NCBI RefSeq assembly: GCF_018336935.1
Contig: NZ_CP068771.1
Span: 3,782,001 to 3,846,000 of the forward strand
DNA: 64,000 bases
Origin: Serratia plymuthica
Lineage (GTDB): Bacteria > Pseudomonadota > Gammaproteobacteria > Enterobacterales > Enterobacteriaceae
Direction: 5' to 3'
Position 1 is the stretch's first letter; the number at the start of each line of letters is the position of its first letter. Shown here in pieces: positions 27,636 through 38,556 of the stretch. The notes beneath the pieces are model-generated. The model saw only the letters and a program-made list of their open reading frames with translations. It was not told the DNA's origin and made no database searches. The position numbers and the translations under genes were made by a program.

Positions 27636-30350
27636 TTAGGCGCCATACCCCATCATCTTCAGCAGTTGCTGCGCCTGCTGCACCGCTTCCTGACGGTGGG
27701 CCACGCCCAGCTTCTGATACAGGTTGCGGATATGGGTTTTGATGGTGGTGGCCGCCACGTCTAACTCGCCGGCGATCTGGTCATTGCTGTAACCGGAATA
27801 AATCAGCCCCAGCACCTGCCATTCGCGCTGCGTCAGCGGGCTGGTGCGGATCAGTTCCGGCACCTGCGGGTGCGTTAGCAGCTTATCGACGAAGTTCTCG
27901 TCGAAATGCGCGAATTTATGCCGATGATGCTGGTTGATGTCGCGCAGAATGCGCTGAGCGCGATGGTGCTCCAGCTCCGGCAGCGTATTGAGCTGAATCA
28001 GCTGACGCAGCTGCTGCGCCATCACTTCGCCCTCGATGACGAAGTGGCTGATAAATCCGGTGCGGCTGGCCAGTGACAGCGCCTCCATCAGTACCCTTTG
28101 CGCATCGCCTTTACGCTCCATCTGCCAGTAAAGCTGGTTGCTGAGCAGCAGGTTGCGGTTCAGATCGCTCACCAGCCGCAGGCGGCGGGCGTTTTCGTTC
28201 AGTTCATCCAGCACCACTTCGGCTTCTTCATACTGGCCGAGCATGATTTGCACCCGGGCGATATTACGCCACTGGCCCTGCATAAAGTGGTTATCCGCCA
28301 TGCCGGGTTTTTCGGTTTGGCGCAGCCATTGAGCCGCAGCGGCGGTGTCGCCGGTCATTTGCCAGTGGATCACCCGCGGTTTGTCGGCGTTGGTCAGCCA
28401 GTCGCGATGATACTGAGAGCCGTGCAACAGCGCTTCGCAACGCTGCAGATGCGCATGGGCGTTATCCAGATCGCCGCGCGCCAGCGAGCATTTGGCCAGC
28501 ATGGCAATGCACTGGAGCTGCTGCTGAGGCTGGAAGTTGGCCAGAATTTTCAGCCCCTGGCGCGCCGCGTCTTCCGCTTCGTCCAGCCGTGACCAGGACC
28601 ACAATATCTGCGAACGGATACGCAGCAGGAACTCATGCATCGGCAGTTGTTCCAGATGCTGTTCGCGCACCAGTTCAAACGCCTTGTCCTGCGTCTCATA
28701 GGCGGCCTGCAGGAAACCCTGGGCAATCAGAATTTCGCTCTGCTGCAACAGCGCCCACAGCGCGTAGTGATAGGCCTGATGGCGTCGCGCCATCTGCTCG
28801 GTTTGCTGCATCATCGGCAACGCGCGGGCCAGCTCGCCCTTGCAGTGATGTACTTCGCCGGTCACCGAGGTGGCGACGATGCGGCTGTAATAACTGGAAA
28901 GCGGCAGAAACTTCAGCGCTTCGGTGGCCAGGCGCTCGGCCTCTTCCGGCTTGCCGGCGTTGATCGCCACCTGTGCGCGCAGGGCGTCGAATTCGGCATG
29001 CAGAGTCCGATCGACGTCGATTTTTTGATCGCGCATCGCCTGTTCGGCGCGTTCCAACAGGGTGTTCACTTCGATGTAACGGTGTTGGCTCTGCGCCAGC
29101 CAGGCCTGCAACAGCGCCAGCTTGGGACTTTGGATCAGCCGTTCATACGGCAATGCGTTCAGGCACTCTTCCAGCAGGGCCAGCTCGCTGTGATGGAACA
29201 GCGACCAGGCGTGTTGCAGCAGGATATCGCGCAGCATGCTGACGTCGCTGGCCGCCAGCGCATGGTGAATCGCCTCCGCCGGGTAACCCAATGCCAGCCA
29301 GCCTTCGGCGGCGGCGCGGTGCAGCCCCGGCAGCTCCAGCGCCAGCTCCCATTGGCAGCGTTGGCGCAGGAAGGTGGCGAACAACGGATGGAAGCAGAAC
29401 CATTCGCCGGTGTCGTCCATGCGATGGATAAACAGCCCCTGGCGCTCCAGCTCTTCCAGCCGCTGTTGGCCGTTATCTTCGCCGGTCAGGCGTACGATCA
29501 GCGCATCGTTCATTGAGCGCAGCACAGAGCAACGCAGCAGGAAGGCGCGCGCCCCGGCATCGACGTGATCCAGCACTTCGTCCACCAGATAATCGGACAG
29601 GTGGCTGGCGTTCAGGCCTGCCAGGCGCTTGGCGGATTGCTGTGCAGAAGAGGTGGATTGCCGGGCAGACAGCGCAATCAGCTGCAACGCGGTGGCCCAA
29701 CCTTCGACTTCGTCGCACAGGCGGCTACTGTCATGCTGCTCCATCGGTGCGGCCAGGCGGCAGTCGAAGAATTGTTTGGCTTCCTGATGGGTAAACGCCA
29801 ACTGCTGCGTGCCCATCTCCAGCAGTTGATCGCGTACGCGCAGGTTGGCGATGCCCAGCGGCGGCAGGGTGCGGGACAGCAGGATCAGCGTCAGGTTTTC
29901 CGGTTGGTGGCGCAGGAAGAAGCGCATGGCCTCATGGATGACGTCATTGGTGATCAGATGGTAGTCGTCAATCACCAGGTACAGCGGCTGATGCCAGTCG
30001 GAAAGCTCAATGAACAGCTGGGCGAACAGCGCCGACAGGCTGGCGTACTGATGTTTTTGGCTCAGGGCTTCGCTCTTTACACAGTGGCCGCCGCTGGCAT
30101 GTTGCAAGGCGGCGATCAGGTAGCTGGCAAAGCGCTCGGGTTGGTTGTCGCTTTCATCCAGCGAGTACCAGCCCAAATCTGATTTGCCGGCTGCCCATTG
30201 TGCGACCAGCGTCGTTTTTCCGTATCCCGCAGGGCAATTAACCAATGTCAGGCGATAGTTTGCCGTGCCGGCTAATTTGGCCAGCAGGCGATCGCGGATC
30301 ACGGTATTTTGCAGCCGTACCGGACGGCTCAGTTTTGATGGGATCAGCAT
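27636..30350 (-). CDS. malT: Maltose regulon activator MalT
   Basis: 904 aa, close to the E. coli 901. STAND-class ATPase: Walker [16 protein letters not shown] near residue 38, VIDDYHLI Walker B region, a long superhelical TPR-like sensor region, and a C-terminal LuxR-type helix-turn-helix ([20 protein letters not shown]...). Activated by maltotriose plus ATP. Divergent from malPQ across a 543-bp gap. Confidence 0.97.
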   Translation of the reverse strand: MLIPSKLSRPVRLQNTVIRDRLLAKLAGTANYRLTLVNCPAGYGKTTLVAQWAAGKSDLGWYSLDESDNQPERFASYLIAALQHASGGHCVKSEALSQKHQYASLSALFAQLFIELSDWHQPLYLVIDDYHLITNDVIHEAMRFFLRHQPENLTLILLSRTLPPLGIANLRVRDQLLEMGTQQLAFTHQEAKQFFDCRLAAPMEQHDSSRLCDEVEGWATALQLIALSARQSTSSAQQSAKRLAGLNASHLSDYLVDEVLDHVDAGARAFLLRCSVLRSMNDALIVRLTGEDNGQQRLEELERQGLFIHRMDDTGEWFCFHPLFATFLRQRCQWELALELPGLHRAAAEGWLALGYPAEAIHHALAASDVSMLRDILLQHAWSLFHHSELALLEECLNALPYERLIQSPKLALLQAWLAQSQHRYIEVNTLLERAEQAMRDQKIDVDRTLHAEFDALRAQVAINAGKPEEAERLATEALKFLPLSSYYSRIVATSVTGEVHHCKGELARALPMMQQTEQMARRHQAYHYALWALLQQSEILIAQGFLQAAYETQDKAFELVREQHLEQLPMHEFLLRIRSQILWSWSRLDEAEDAARQGLKILANFQPQQQLQCIAMLAKCSLARGDLDNAHAHLQRCEALLHGSQYHRDWLTNADKPRVIHWQMTGDTAAAAQWLRQTEKPGMADNHFMQGQWRNIARVQIMLGQYEEAEVVLDELNENARRLRLVSDLNRNLLLSNQLYWQMERKGDAQRVLMEALSLASRTGFISHFVIEGEVMAQQLRQLIQLNTLPELEHHRAQRILRDINQHHRHKFAHFDENFVDKLLTHPQVPELIRTSPLTQREWQVLGLIYSGYSNDQIAGELDVAATTIKTHIRNLYQKLGVAHRQEAVQQAQQLLKMMGYGA

Positions 30351-30707
30351 AGTATTCCAGAGTGAAAATCGCGGCTCCCGTAGCCGTTGGCCTGCCCGAA
30401 GGGGTTCATTTCATCGCGACTCCTGCCGGGATCGGAGTAAAACTAATTATTTTATGGCTCGTAATTAATCACCCTCCTAACTTCTGACAACGTTAAACGT
30501 ATTGCAACAAGGTTCATCTTTGGCTTGGAGTTAAATTGCTATTGATCACACTTTTTTACGTTTGCAGGCAAATCATTGCGCAATTGCGGCGTTGTGGTGC
30601 GGTTTGGTCGCGCGGTTGAGGGAAAGCATGTCGATGCATGTACAAAACTTCATCAGCTGCATTAACTATGCTAATTTCATTGTGGGGATTTTCTGCTTAT
30701 TCTCAGT

Positions 30708-30735
30708 GCTCGCGCGTTCGTCGGCGGGCTTTTTT
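30708..30735 (+). terminator. Orphan intrinsic terminator in the malT-malP gap
   Basis: GCTCGCGCG-TTCG-TCGGCGGGC, with some G-T pairs and one mismatch, followed by TTTTTT. No gene upstream ends here, so it could close a small RNA or act as a block before malP. Confidence 0.5.
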
Positions 30736-30791
30736 GCATCGTGCAAGGGAGTCAAAAAGTGCCTGAGATCACAATTTTAGCTACGCCCCAA

Positions 30792-30825
30792 TCCTCCTCC
30801 CCAGCTAATCCCCAGGCGGGATGAT
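30792..30825 (+). promoter_or_regulatory. MalT boxes upstream of malP
   Basis: Three GGGGA(T/G)GA-like sites: TCCTCCTCCCC (30792-30802, reverse orientation GGGGAGGA), AATCCCC (30807-30813, reverse) and GGGATGA (30818-30824, direct). This matches the MalT site arrangement at mal promoters. They lie about 70-100 bp before malP. Confidence 0.75.
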
Positions 30826-30893
30826 GCCTTCAACCTTTCTCCCCGGCACGATAGCGGTAATTTGACCCACTTACTGGATAGAGAGTTTTCCTT

Positions 30894-33299
30894 ATGTCAC
30901 AGCCTATGCTTAAAAAGGATGCTTTTCTGGCGGCACTGACCCGTCAGTGGCAACGGTTTGGCCTTAGTTCTGCACAACAGATGACCCAACACCAATGGTG
31001 GGAGGCGGTCAGCCGAGCGCTGGCCGAGCAACTGGCCGCACAACCGGCACCGCGTAAAAGCACCAAGCCGCTGCGCCACGTGAACTACATTTCGATGGAG
31101 TTTCTGATTGGCCGCCTGACGGCGAACAACCTGATTAATCTGGGCTGGTACGACACCGTCGAACAGGCGCTGGCGGAGCAGGATATCAAGCTGGCGGATC
31201 TGCTGGAGCAGGAAACCGATCCGGCGCTGGGCAACGGCGGGCTGGGGCGTCTGGCGGCCTGTTTCCTGGATTCGATGGCGACGGTGGAGCAACCGGCCAC
31301 CGGCTATGGGCTCAATTACCAATACGGGCTGTTCCGCCAGTCGTTCAGCGAAGGTCAGCAGCAAGAGGCGCCGGATAACTGGCAGCGCGAAAGCTACCCT
31401 TGGTTCCAGCACAATGCCGCGCTGTCGGTGGATGTAGGGATTGGCGGGAAACTGGAGAAACTGGCCGATGGCCGCGAACTGTGGCACCCGGAATTTACCC
31501 TGCGCGGCGAAGCCTGGGATTTGCCGGTGCTGGGTTTCCGCAATGGCGTGACCCAACCGCTGCGCCTGTGGCAGGCGACCCATCAGCACCCGTTCGATCT
31601 GGGGGATTTCAACGACGGCAAATTCCTGCAGGCGGAGAAGCAGGGCGTACAAGCCGCCAAGCTGACCAAGGTACTGTATCCGAACGATAACCACCAGGCG
31701 GGCAAGCGCCTGCGCCTGATGCAGCAATATTTCCAGTGCGCCTGTTCGGTGGCGGATATCCTGCGCAAACACCATCAGGCCGGCCGCAAGATTGAAGACC
31801 TGCCTAAGTACGAAGTGATTCAACTCAACGACACTCACCCCACCATCGCCATCCCGGAAATGCTGCGCATTCTGCTGGATGAGCATCAGTTGGAATGGGA
31901 TGCGGCCTGGGCGATCACCAGCAACACCTTCGCCTACACCAACCACACCCTGATGCCCGAGGCGCTGGAGTGCTGGGATGAGAAGCTGGTGCGCAGCCTG
32001 CTGCCGCGTCATTTCTCGATCATCAAGCAGATCAACGCCAACTTCAAAAAGCTGGTGGATAAACGCTGGCCGGGCGACAAGGCGGTGTGGGCCAAGCTGG
32101 CGGTACACCATGACAAGCAGGTGCGCATGGCCAATCTGTGCGTGGTCAGCGGCTTTGCGGTCAACGGCGTAGCACAGCTGCACTCCGATCTGGTGGTGAA
32201 AGACCTGTTCCCGGAATATCACCAGCTGTGGCCGAACAAATTCCACAACGTCACCAACGGCATCACGCCGCGTCGCTGGCTGAAACAGTGTAACCCGGCG
32301 TTGTCGGGGCTGATTGACGAGACGCTGAAGGTTGAGTGGGCCAACGACCTCGACGCGCTGAAAGGGCTGGAAAAATACGCCGATGACGCGGCATTCCGCC
32401 AGCGTTATCAGCAAATCAAACGCGATAACAAAGTCGCATTGGCAAACTATGTGCACGGCGTGATGGGGCTGACGTTGAACCCGGACGCCATTTTCGACGT
32501 GCAGATCAAGCGCCTGCACGAATACAAACGCCAGCATTTGAACCTGTTGCACATTCTGTCGCTGTATCGCCAACTGCGCGACAACCCGAATCTGGACATC
32601 GTGCCTCGGGTGTTCCTGTTCGGGGCCAAAGCGGCTCCGGGCTACTACCTGGCGAAGAACATCATTTATGCGATCAATCAGGCGGCTTCGGTGATCAATA
32701 ACGATCCGCTGGTGAAGGATCGGCTGAAAGTGGCGTTTATTCCCGACTACCGCGTTTCCGTCGCTGAACTGATGATCCCGGCGGCGGATATCTCCGAGCA
32801 GATCTCCACCGCCGGCAAAGAGGCGTCCGGCACCGGCAACATGAAGCTGGCGCTGAACGGCGCGCTGACCGTCGGTACGCTGGACGGCGCCAATGTGGAA
32901 ATTGCCGAGCAGGTGGGCGAAGACAATATCTTTATCTTCGGCAATACCGTCGATCAGGTGAAGGCGCTGTTGGCGAAAGGCTACGACCCGCTCAGCTACC
33001 GCAAGAAGGACAAACACCTGAAGGCGATCCTCGACGAGTTGGCGAGCGGCGCATTCAGCCATGGCGACAAGCATGCTTTCGACATGATGCTGCACAGCCT
33101 GCTGGAAGGCGGTGACCCTTATCTGGTGCTGGCCGACTTCGCTTCGTACTGCCAGGCTCAACGGCAGGTAGACGAGTTGTATCGTGACCAGGACGAGTGG
33201 ACGCGCCGCACTATTCTTAACACCGCGCGGGTCGGTATGTTCAGTTCGGATCGTTCGATCCGCGACTACCAGCAGCGTATTTGGCAAGCCAAGCGTTAA
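30894..33299 (+). CDS. malP: Maltodextrin phosphorylase
   Basis: 801 aa. GT35 phosphorylase releasing glucose-1-phosphate from maltodextrins. [16 protein letters not shown] near residue 110 and the pyridoxal-phosphate Lys in [19 protein letters not shown]. Distinguished from glgP by length, MalT boxes and coupling to malQ 9 bp downstream. Ribosome site is weak (AGAGAGTTTTCCTT). Confidence 0.97.
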   Translation: MSQPMLKKDAFLAALTRQWQRFGLSSAQQMTQHQWWEAVSRALAEQLAAQPAPRKSTKPLRHVNYISMEFLIGRLTANNLINLGWYDTVEQALAEQDIKLADLLEQETDPALGNGGLGRLAACFLDSMATVEQPATGYGLNYQYGLFRQSFSEGQQQEAPDNWQRESYPWFQHNAALSVDVGIGGKLEKLADGRELWHPEFTLRGEAWDLPVLGFRNGVTQPLRLWQATHQHPFDLGDFNDGKFLQAEKQGVQAAKLTKVLYPNDNHQAGKRLRLMQQYFQCACSVADILRKHHQAGRKIEDLPKYEVIQLNDTHPTIAIPEMLRILLDEHQLEWDAAWAITSNTFAYTNHTLMPEALECWDEKLVRSLLPRHFSIIKQINANFKKLVDKRWPGDKAVWAKLAVHHDKQVRMANLCVVSGFAVNGVAQLHSDLVVKDLFPEYHQLWPNKFHNVTNGITPRRWLKQCNPALSGLIDETLKVEWANDLDALKGLEKYADDAAFRQRYQQIKRDNKVALANYVHGVMGLTLNPDAIFDVQIKRLHEYKRQHLNLLHILSLYRQLRDNPNLDIVPRVFLFGAKAAPGYYLAKNIIYAINQAASVINNDPLVKDRLKVAFIPDYRVSVAELMIPAADISEQISTAGKEASGTGNMKLALNGALTVGTLDGANVEIAEQVGEDNIFIFGNTVDQVKALLAKGYDPLSYRKKDKHLKAILDELASGAFSHGDKHAFDMMLHSLLEGGDPYLVLADFASYCQAQRQVDELYRDQDEWTRRTILNTARVGMFSSDRSIRDYQQRIWQAKR

Positions 33300-33308
33300 G
33301 GAGAGCGA

Positions 33309-35399
33309 ATGGATCGCAAGCGCATCGATCAGGCGGCCGCTCAGGCGGGTATTGCCGCTGATTATATTAACGCCCACGGGAAACAGCAGGCGATCGCGGA
33401 AGATACCAAGCGCAAGCTGCTGGATGCCATGGGGCGGACTGCCGCACCGCTGGAGGCTGCGGTAACGCCGCTGCCGGCGGTCAAGGTGTTCTATCAGGGC
33501 GCGCCGGTGGCGTTGCCGCTTGCGGGCAGCGGCGAGTATCTCTGGACGCTGCTGCGTGAAGACGGTGGCCGGCAACAGGGGCGCGCCAGCGCGCGTAAAA
33601 CCTTTACCTTGCCGAGCGAGTTGCCGGCGGGTTATCACCAATTGACGCTGACCCAGGGCGAACAGCAGTGGCAGTGCCGGTTGATTGTTGCGCCCAAACG
33701 CTGCTTCGAGCCGGATGCGCTGCTGACCGGGCAAAAGCTGTGGGGCGCTTGCGTCCAGCTTTACACTCTGCGCTCCGATCGTAACTGGGGAATCGGCGAT
33801 TTTGGCGATTTGCGGCAAATGGTGGAGCAGGTCGGTGAACGGGGCGGCGCTTTTGTCGGGCTGAACCCGATCCACGCGCTGTATCCGGCGAACCCGGAAA
33901 GCGCCAGCCCGTACAGCCCGTCGTCGCGACGCTGGCTGAACGTGGTGTATATCGATGTGAACGCGGTGGAAGAGTTCCAGCGTAGCGATGCGGCGCAGAA
34001 ATGGTGGCTGAAGCCGGCAACGCAAAAACAGCTGGCCAAAGCGCGCAGCAGCGAACTGGTGGATTACAGCGCGGTGACGCAGCTCAAGCTGGCGGCGCTG
34101 AAGCTGGCGTTCCCGTTGTTCCAGGGGCGTAAAGCCGGTGACGAACGGCGTCAGGCGTTCGAGCAGTTTGTTGCCGACGGTGGCGACAGCCTGTATCAAC
34201 AGGCGGCGTTTGACGCATTGCATGCTCACCTTGCCGCCGTTGACGGCAGCCTGTGGGGGTGGCCTGCCTGGCCGGAGCAATATCGGCAGGGCGACAGCGC
34301 TGCAGTGAAGCAGTTTTGCCGGCAGCAGCAGGATTCGGTGACTTTCTATCTGTGGTTGCAGTGGTTGGCCGCCAGCCAGTTCGCCGACTGTTTCCGCCAG
34401 AGCCAGCAACAGCAAATGCCGATTGGCCTCTACCGCGATTTGGCGGTGGGCGTGGCGGAGGGCGGTTCGGAAACCTGGTGCGAGCCGGATCTTTATTGCC
34501 TGAAAGCGTCGGTTGGCGCACCGCCGGACATTCTGGGTCCGTTGGGGCAAAACTGGGGGCTGCCGCCGATGGATCCGCACGTGATGGCGGCGCGGGGCTA
34601 CCAGCCGTTTATCGACCTGTTGCGCGCCAATATGACCAGTTGCGGCGCGCTGCGCATTGACCACGTAATGGCGTTGCTGCGCCTGTGGTGGATCCCTTAC
34701 GGAGAAACCGCCGATCATGGCGCTTACGTGAAATACCCGGTGGATGACCTGTTGGCGGTGTTGGCGCTGGAGAGTCAGCGCCATCGCTGTATGGTGATCG
34801 GCGAAGACCTTGGCACCGTGCCGGTCGAGATCGTCGCCAAGCTGCGCGACAGCGGCGTCTATTCTTATAAGGTGCTGTATTTCGAGCGTGACGGCGAGAA
34901 CCACTTCCGCGCGCCGCAGGCCTACCCGGTGCAGGCGATGGCGACCATCACCACGCACGACTTGCCGACGCTGCGCGGTTATTGGCAGGGCGGCGATCTG
35001 CAACTTGGCAACAAGCTGGGCCTGTATCCGGATGCGGAGATCCTGAAAGAATTGTTTGCCGATCGTGAGCGCGCCAAACAGGGATTGCTGGACGGATTGC
35101 ATCATTATGGCTGCGTGCCGCAGAAGGTGGGCAAGAAGGCGGCGTTGCTGAACATGAGCCCGTTGCTGAACCGGGGTTTACAGCGCTATGTCGCCGACAG
35201 CGCCAGCGCACTGCTGGGCCTGCAGCCGGAAGACTGGCTGGACATGGCCGAACCGGTCAATATTCCCGGCACCAGCGATCAGTACCCGAACTGGCGGCGT
35301 AAACTGAACAAAACGCTGGAGGAGATGTTTGCCGATCAGCAGGTTAACCGGTTGCTGAAAGATTTGGACAAGCGCCGGCGAACGGTATCGGTAGGGTAA
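33309..35399 (+). CDS. malQ: 4-alpha-glucanotransferase (amylomaltase)
   Basis: 696 aa. GH77 enzyme disproportionating maltodextrins, making chains long enough for MalP. Motifs: the LYTLRSDRNWGIGDFGDL entrance region, LRIDHVMALLRLWWIP with the nucleophile Asp, and IGEDLGTVP with the catalytic Glu. Preceded by AAGGAGAG, and cotranscribed with malP. Confidence 0.97.
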   Translation: MDRKRIDQAAAQAGIAADYINAHGKQQAIAEDTKRKLLDAMGRTAAPLEAAVTPLPAVKVFYQGAPVALPLAGSGEYLWTLLREDGGRQQGRASARKTFTLPSELPAGYHQLTLTQGEQQWQCRLIVAPKRCFEPDALLTGQKLWGACVQLYTLRSDRNWGIGDFGDLRQMVEQVGERGGAFVGLNPIHALYPANPESASPYSPSSRRWLNVVYIDVNAVEEFQRSDAAQKWWLKPATQKQLAKARSSELVDYSAVTQLKLAALKLAFPLFQGRKAGDERRQAFEQFVADGGDSLYQQAAFDALHAHLAAVDGSLWGWPAWPEQYRQGDSAAVKQFCRQQQDSVTFYLWLQWLAASQFADCFRQSQQQQMPIGLYRDLAVGVAEGGSETWCEPDLYCLKASVGAPPDILGPLGQNWGLPPMDPHVMAARGYQPFIDLLRANMTSCGALRIDHVMALLRLWWIPYGETADHGAYVKYPVDDLLAVLALESQRHRCMVIGEDLGTVPVEIVAKLRDSGVYSYKVLYFERDGENHFRAPQAYPVQAMATITTHDLPTLRGYWQGGDLQLGNKLGLYPDAEILKELFADRERAKQGLLDGLHHYGCVPQKVGKKAALLNMSPLLNRGLQRYVADSASALLGLQPEDWLDMAEPVNIPGTSDQYPNWRRKLNKTLEEMFADQQVNRLLKDLDKRRRTVSVG

Positions 35400-35464
35400 T
35401 CAGGGATCTGAGATTGCATTAAAGATGAAATCTGAAAACTATGATTCTTATCCTTAATGTATGG

Positions 35465-35589
35465 ATACCCAAATTAATTGGAGTTGCAGCCAGGCGGCAA
35501 GTGCGTAAATCCCCAGGAGCTTACTTGCGTAAGTGACTGGGGTACGCGCGCGCAGCCAACAACGCTGCAACTTCAAGCAAGAAGGGTAT
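35465..35589. repeat. ERIC element after malQ
   Basis: Closest match here to the textbook ERIC: GTAAATCCCCAGGAGCTTAC and AAGTGACTGGGGTACGCGCG centre, ATACCC / GGGTAT ends, ~125 bp. It abuts the nfuA stop codon. Confidence 0.92.
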
Positions 35590-36164
35590 CAGTAATAAGA
35601 GTGCTCGCCGCGCTGATGCTCGGTCAGATCGCGCACGCCTTTCAGTTCTGGGAACTTCTGCAGCAGTTCTTTCTCGATCCCTTCCTTCAGCGTTACGTCG
35701 ACCATTGAACAACCGTTACAGCCGCCGCCGAACTGCAGGATCGCCAAACTGTCTTCGGTAATTTCCATCAGCGTTACGCGGCCGCCGTGGCCTGCCAGCT
35801 GCGGGTTGATCTGCGATTGCAGCACGTATTCAACGCGCTCCATCAGCGGGGCGTTGTCGTCCACCTTGCGCATTTTGGCATTTGGCGCTTTAAGCGTCAG
35901 CTGCGAACCCAACTGGTCGGTGACGAAGTCGATTTCGGCGTCTTCCAGATAGGGTTTGCTTATTTCGTCGATATAGGCGGACAGCTTTTCGAACTTCAGC
36001 TCGGTGTCTGTCGCTTCCACGGCGTCCGGCGGGCAATAAGAGACACCGCATTCGGCCGTAGGCGTACCCGGGTTGATCACGAATACGCGGATTTGGGTGC
36101 CTTCTTCTTGATTTGCCAGCAGTTTGGCAAAGTGTTCCTGTGCGGTATCTGTTATACGAATCAT
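35589..36164 (-). CDS. nfuA: Fe/S biogenesis protein NfuA
   Basis: 191 aa. N-terminal degenerate A-type carrier domain and C-terminal NifU-like domain with the cluster-binding CxxC in [12 protein letters not shown] (Cys ~149/152). Supplies or repairs [4Fe-4S] clusters under stress. Next to gntX as in E. coli. Confidence 0.96.
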   Translation of the reverse strand: MIRITDTAQEHFAKLLANQEEGTQIRVFVINPGTPTAECGVSYCPPDAVEATDTELKFEKLSAYIDEISKPYLEDAEIDFVTDQLGSQLTLKAPNAKMRKVDDNAPLMERVEYVLQSQINPQLAGHGGRVTLMEITEDSLAILQFGGGCNGCSMVDVTLKEGIEKELLQKFPELKGVRDLTEHQRGEHSYY

Positions 36165-36222
36165 AGCATTAGCTCAGTAGTTGACTTCTATTGTCGGTTA
36201 TAATACGCCCATTGCCGTGGCA

Positions 36223-36906
36223 CTACAATGTGCGGCAAACGCACCAGATTTGTATCGATGCGGCACCCTGTCGCAGCAAGAGCCGGGTGATTTCCGCCAC
36301 CGTACTGCCGGTCGTCACCACATCATCCAACAGGGCAACGTGTCGGCCCGCCAGCGGCTCATGGCAACGAAAGGCGCCACGCAGGTTGCGCCTGCGCATA
36401 CGGGCAGGCAGCCGCTGCTGCGGGGCCGTTTTTCGTACCCGCCTCAGGGCGGCGGGGCGATAATCGCAACCCAGCCAGTGCGCCAGCGGCCGCGCCAGCA
36501 GATCGCTCTGGTTATAGCCGCGTCGCCAGCAGCGTTTAGCCTGCAAGGGTACCGCTAAAATCACATCGGGTCTGTTCAGATACTGCTCTCTGTGCGCCCG
36601 TTGCCAGTTTAGCAATATCAACCGTGCCAGCAGCGGCGCCAGTTCCGGCGCGTGTTGAAACTTGAATTTTTTGATCAGTTGGCGAAGCGGCGCGACGTAG
36701 TCGCCGACGAACACCAGCGCCTGCCAGGGTGGCGGCCGTTGCAGGCAGCGGCCGCAGGGGTGCGCGGCGTCGCCGGCGGGCAGGCCGCAGCAGGGGCAAC
36801 ACAGCGGTTTGGCCGGCAGGTGGCGCAGGCAGTAACTACAGATGCCGTGGCGGCTAAGGCATAATGGCTGCCGGCATAGCCAACAGCGGCTGTGGATTGA
36901 TAGCAT
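36223..36906 (-). CDS. gntX: ComF-family phosphoribosyltransferase-like protein GntX
   Basis: 227 aa from the ATG at 36906 (strong GGGAGGA site); the longer open frame starts inside bioH on the other strand. N-terminal cysteine cluster (CWLCRQPLC, CSYC, CCPCCGLP, CGRC) like a zinc-binding ComF domain, then a type I phosphoribosyltransferase motif LLDDVVTTGSTVAE. Role in E. coli is poorly defined; homologues (ComF) work in DNA uptake, of interest with the hof operon in this window. Divergent from bioH (42 bp). Confidence 0.92.
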   Translation of the reverse strand: MLSIHSRCWLCRQPLCLSRHGICSYCLRHLPAKPLCCPCCGLPAGDAAHPCGRCLQRPPPWQALVFVGDYVAPLRQLIKKFKFQHAPELAPLLARLILLNWQRAHREQYLNRPDVILAVPLQAKRCWRRGYNQSDLLARPLAHWLGCDYRPAALRRVRKTAPQQRLPARMRRRNLRGAFRCHEPLAGRHVALLDDVVTTGSTVAEITRLLLRQGAASIQIWCVCRTL

Positions 36907-36948
36907 AGCCGTCCTCCCTGACGGATGAGAATGAAAGGACAATAACTG

Positions 36949-37743
36949 ATGACCGCGCTGTACTGGCAAACAATAGGTGAAGGCGAACGCGATCTTGTGC
37001 TGCTGCACGGATGGGGACTGAATGCGGAGGTGTGGGGTTGCACGCTTGAGCGGCTGACGCCGCATTTTCGCCTGCATCTGGTCGATCTGCCGGGCTATGG
37101 CCGCAGTCAGGGGTTTGGCGGCATGTCGCTTGCGCAGATGGCGGAGATTGTGCTGGCCGCCGCACCGCCGCAGGCCTGGTGGCTGGGCTGGTCACTCGGC
37201 GGGCTGGTGGCCGGCCAGATTGCGCTGACGCAGCCTCAACGGGTACGCGGGCTGATCACCGTGGCGTCCTCGCCGTGCTTTGCCGCGCAGGACGACTGGC
37301 CGGGGATCCGCCCAGAGGTGCTGAGCGGTTTTCAGCATCAGTTGAGTCAGGACTTCCAGCGCACCGTAGAACGCTTTCTGGCATTACAAACCCTGGGTAC
37401 GGCAAGCGCGCGGCAGGACGCCCGCCTGCTGAAATCGGTGGTGTTGAATCAGCCGATGCCGAGCGTCGAGGTGCTGAACGGCGGTCTGGAGATGCTGCGC
37501 ACCGCGGATTTACGCTTGCCGATGGCGGAACTGACTCTGCCGCTGCTGCGTATATACGGTTATCTGGATGGGGTGGTGCCGCGCAAGGTTGCCGCGCTGC
37601 TCGATGCCAGTTGGCCGCATTCGCCGTCGATCGTCATGGCGAAAGCGGCGCATGCGCCCTTCATTTCTCACCCTGATGAATTTGCCGAAATTATTCGCAC
37701 CTTTGTGACCGAAGGTGGCATTCCGCGTGAAAACGCACAATAA
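36949..37743 (+). CDS. bioH: Pimeloyl-[acyl-carrier protein] methyl ester esterase BioH
   Basis: 264 aa alpha/beta hydrolase. Nucleophile Ser82 in LGWSLGGL, Asp and His in GYLDGVVP and [16 protein letters not shown] segments. Removes the methyl group from pimeloyl-ACP methyl ester in biotin synthesis. Ribosome site AAGGACAA. Confidence 0.95.
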   Translation: MTALYWQTIGEGERDLVLLHGWGLNAEVWGCTLERLTPHFRLHLVDLPGYGRSQGFGGMSLAQMAEIVLAAAPPQAWWLGWSLGGLVAGQIALTQPQRVRGLITVASSPCFAAQDDWPGIRPEVLSGFQHQLSQDFQRTVERFLALQTLGTASARQDARLLKSVVLNQPMPSVEVLNGGLEMLRTADLRLPMAELTLPLLRIYGYLDGVVPRKVAALLDASWPHSPSIVMAKAAHAPFISHPDEFAEIIRTFVTEGGIPRENAQ

Positions 37744-37990
37744 AGCGCTAAAGAAACGGCCGCTCGGTGGATAAAAAAGAAACCTGTTCGATACTCAGTG
37801 GGGTAGATGCGCTGGCTGAAAACTGAAAAACCGTTCGCGGATTTTTTCACTTTGGCGTTTCGTCTCTGGGAAAAGGGCTCTCGTCAGGGAAAGCAGCGAG
37901 GCCTGAAGATGTCACGGCAGCCGGTGTTATTGCGCATGTACCCTTGGACGGCTTTCATAACAAATAAATATTCCTTTGAGAGGTATGGTA

Positions 37991-38272
37991 ATGAAATCTT
38001 TGAAAATGATTATTGCAGCGTTGGTCGTCGGTTCCGTGTCTTTCAGCTCTTTGGCGGCAACCTTGCTGACCAAAGAAGATCTGGACAAGAATCCGGGTAA
38101 ATACGAGAAGATCGGTACGGTAACCACCACCGCGGAAACCACTTCGCCGATGGATGCTAAAGAAGAGCTGTCCAAACTGGCGGATGAAAAAGGCGGTCAG
38201 TATTACGTGATCATCGCCGGCCGCGAACACGGTAAATTCAGCGCGATAGCCGACGTGTATAAAGACAAGTAA
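37991..38272 (+). CDS. Small secreted DUF1471 (YdgH/BhsA/McbA) family protein
   Basis: 93 aa from the ATG at 37991 (GAGAGG upstream); ATG codons at 37976 and 37985 are also in frame. N-terminal signal peptide (MKSLKMIIAALVVG...SLAA, cleavage near residue 22). The remaining ~70 residues match the YhcN/BhsA fold: YEKIGTVTTTAETTSPMDA, ELSKLADEKGGQYYVIIAG. Members respond to stress and affect biofilm or surface properties; the exact role here is unknown. It is not at this place in E. coli. A GGGGCGC/GCGCCCC hairpin follows. Confidence 0.85.
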   Translation: MKSLKMIIAALVVGSVSFSSLAATLLTKEDLDKNPGKYEKIGTVTTTAETTSPMDAKEELSKLADEKGGQYYVIIAGREHGKFSAIADVYKDK

Positions 38273-38290
38273 TCATTCTTGATTAACAAA

Positions 38291-38311
38291 GGGGCGCATA
38301 ATGCGCGCCCC
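38291..38311. terminator. Terminator between the DUF1471 gene and feoC
   Basis: 7-bp stem GGGGCGC / GCGCCCC, followed on the minus strand by TTTGTT. Located between convergent genes, so most likely ends the feo operon and perhaps both. Confidence 0.65.
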
Positions 38312-38319
38312 TGCTCCGA

Positions 38320-38556
38320 TTATTTCAGCCGATACACCACCGTACCGCAACCCTTGCCCTCCGGGCAGCTTTTGCAACTGCCGGTCAGGCAAGCGCCGTT
38401 ATCCTGTTCAATCCGCTCCACTTTACCCATCGCCGTTAAACGTTCCAGCATCGCCAGCACCAGCGGCAGCGGGGTCTCCAACTGGCGGCTGAGCTGTTGC
38501 GCCTGAGCGCTGCCGTGCAGCGCCAGCGCATCGCGGAGCTGCAGCAGGCCGGCCAT
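38320..38556 (-). CDS. feoC: Ferrous iron transport protein FeoC
   Basis: 78 aa. Winged-helix fold (LLQLRDALALHGSAQAQQLS) with a cysteine loop CLTGSCKSCPEGKGC that can bind an Fe-S cluster. Regulates or stabilises FeoB in enterics. Start overlaps the feoB stop by one base (ATGA). Confidence 0.92.
   Translation of the reverse strand: MAGLLQLRDALALHGSAQAQQLSRQLETPLPLVLAMLERLTAMGKVERIEQDNGACLTGSCKSCPEGKGCGTVVYRLK

Larger units (their letters stand above)
30351..30893. promoter_or_regulatory. malT-malP divergent control region
   Basis: 543 bp. MalT-box-like hexamers cluster at 30792-30825 before malP. A TGTGATC half-site on the minus strand (~30546-30552) is a possible CRP half-site for malT. 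A separate GC-rich hairpin plus T6 at 30708-30735 looks like an intrinsic terminator not belonging to either gene. A 72-codon frame at 30562-30780 has no family resemblance and is not called. Confidence 0.6.

Noticed and set aside
30562..30780. 72-codon frame in the malT-malP gap
   Set aside because: Overlaps the hairpin/T-run and lacks a ribosome site or recognisable protein features.
30897..35105. 1402-codon open frame antisense to malP-malQ
   Set aside because: It mirrors two well-identified genes. Such frames are common opposite GC-rich codon-biased genes and the translation shows no family resemblance.
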